A DNA stretch of 5,090 nucleotides from Schaalia odontolytica. GTDB lineage: Bacteria > Actinomycetota > Actinomycetes > Actinomycetales > Actinomycetaceae. A program made the translations under genes and the position numbers. Shown here in pieces: positions 5,039-5,090 of the stretch (positions are counted from its first letter, which is position 1; each line of letters starts with the position of its first letter). Location: positions 1 to 5,090 of the forward strand of contig CATYYP010000144.1 of the NCBI GenBank assembly GCA_958415245.1, read 5' to 3'. Under the pieces are notes generated by a model, which had not been told where the DNA came from, did no database searches, and was given only the letters and a program-made list of their open reading frames with translations.

Positions 5039-5090
5039 AGTTCTCCACAGGCTCATCCCCAGTCTGTGCATAACATGTGTGCGGACTACA

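Larger units (their letters stand above)
4873..5073. other. DnaA-box cluster (oriC or dnaA control region)
   Basis: Nine sites within 201 bases resemble the DnaA box TTATNCACA. Perfect matches are TTATCCACA at 4956-4964 (+) and TTATGCACA at 5065-5073 (-). Sites with one mismatch are GTATCCACA 4894-4902 (+) and TTCTCCACA 5041-5049 (+); CTGTCCACA 4929-4937 (+) is one base from the actinobacterial variant TTGTCCACA. Weaker seven-of-nine sites are 4873-4881 (+), 4905-4913 (-), 4917-4925 (-) and 4970-4978 (-). The whole stretch from 4721 to the window end has no gene. A short T-rich run (GTATTTTTGC, 4973-4982) is the only A+T-rich candidate for unwinding. In many actinobacteria the main origin lies between dnaA and dnaN, so this cluster may instead control dnaA or act as an accessory part. 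Confidence 0.8.

Noticed and set aside
1..5090. A new defence, mobile or secondary-metabolism system, CRISPR array, tRNA or rRNA
   Set aside because: All coding space is taken by conserved housekeeping genes in their usual order. I saw no spaced repeats, transposase motifs, terminal repeats or tRNA-like folds.

Overview
The window reads as part of the replication-origin neighbourhood of a high-GC Gram-positive bacterium (Actinomycetota). I favour the Actinomycetaceae (Actinomyces/Schaalia-like) from the general look of the proteins, but that genus-level guess is weak. The high G+C, the frequent GTG starts, the arginine-rich 46-residue L34, and the gene order rpmH-rnpA-yidD-yidC-jag-rsmG-parA all fit this phylum.

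Every convincing gene is on the minus strand, so the reading runs from right to left. At the right edge (about 4870-5075) is a non-coding cluster of DnaA boxes, two of them perfect. By synteny, dnaA should start just beyond base 5090 on the plus strand, although none of its coding sequence is visible. Next comes a very good promoter (TTGACG, 17-base spacer, TAGTCT) and a structured leader of about 107 bases. These are followed by rpmH (ribosomal protein L34, short and easily missed), rnpA (RNase P protein), yidD (membrane insertion factor), yidC (membrane insertase), jag (KH-R3H RNA-binding protein) and rsmG (16S rRNA m7G methyltransferase). Spacings are tight: 9 bases for rpmH-rnpA, a 4-base overlap for rnpA-yidD, 48 and 83 bases around yidC, and an 8-base overlap for jag-rsmG. 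Transcription probably stops at a long hairpin just after rsmG.

After 285 non-coding bases with several small palindromes, parA (chromosome partition ATPase) begins. A near-perfect parS site, the ParB loading sequence, lies immediately after the parA stop codon. A CAT at bases 1-3 would be an ATG on the minus strand and could be the parB start, but three bases do not prove this.

The genes fall into two jobs. The first is translation and membrane-protein biogenesis: L34, RNase P, YidD/YidC and rRNA methylation, with Jag as an RNA-binding partner. The second is chromosome replication and segregation: DnaA boxes, parS and ParA. This is a conserved housekeeping locus, and I see no mobile element, CRISPR, tRNA, rRNA or defence system. 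The details most worth a second look are the acidic GDDG loop in the Jag KH domain, the structured rpmH leader, and the parS-like sequence over the parA start codon.
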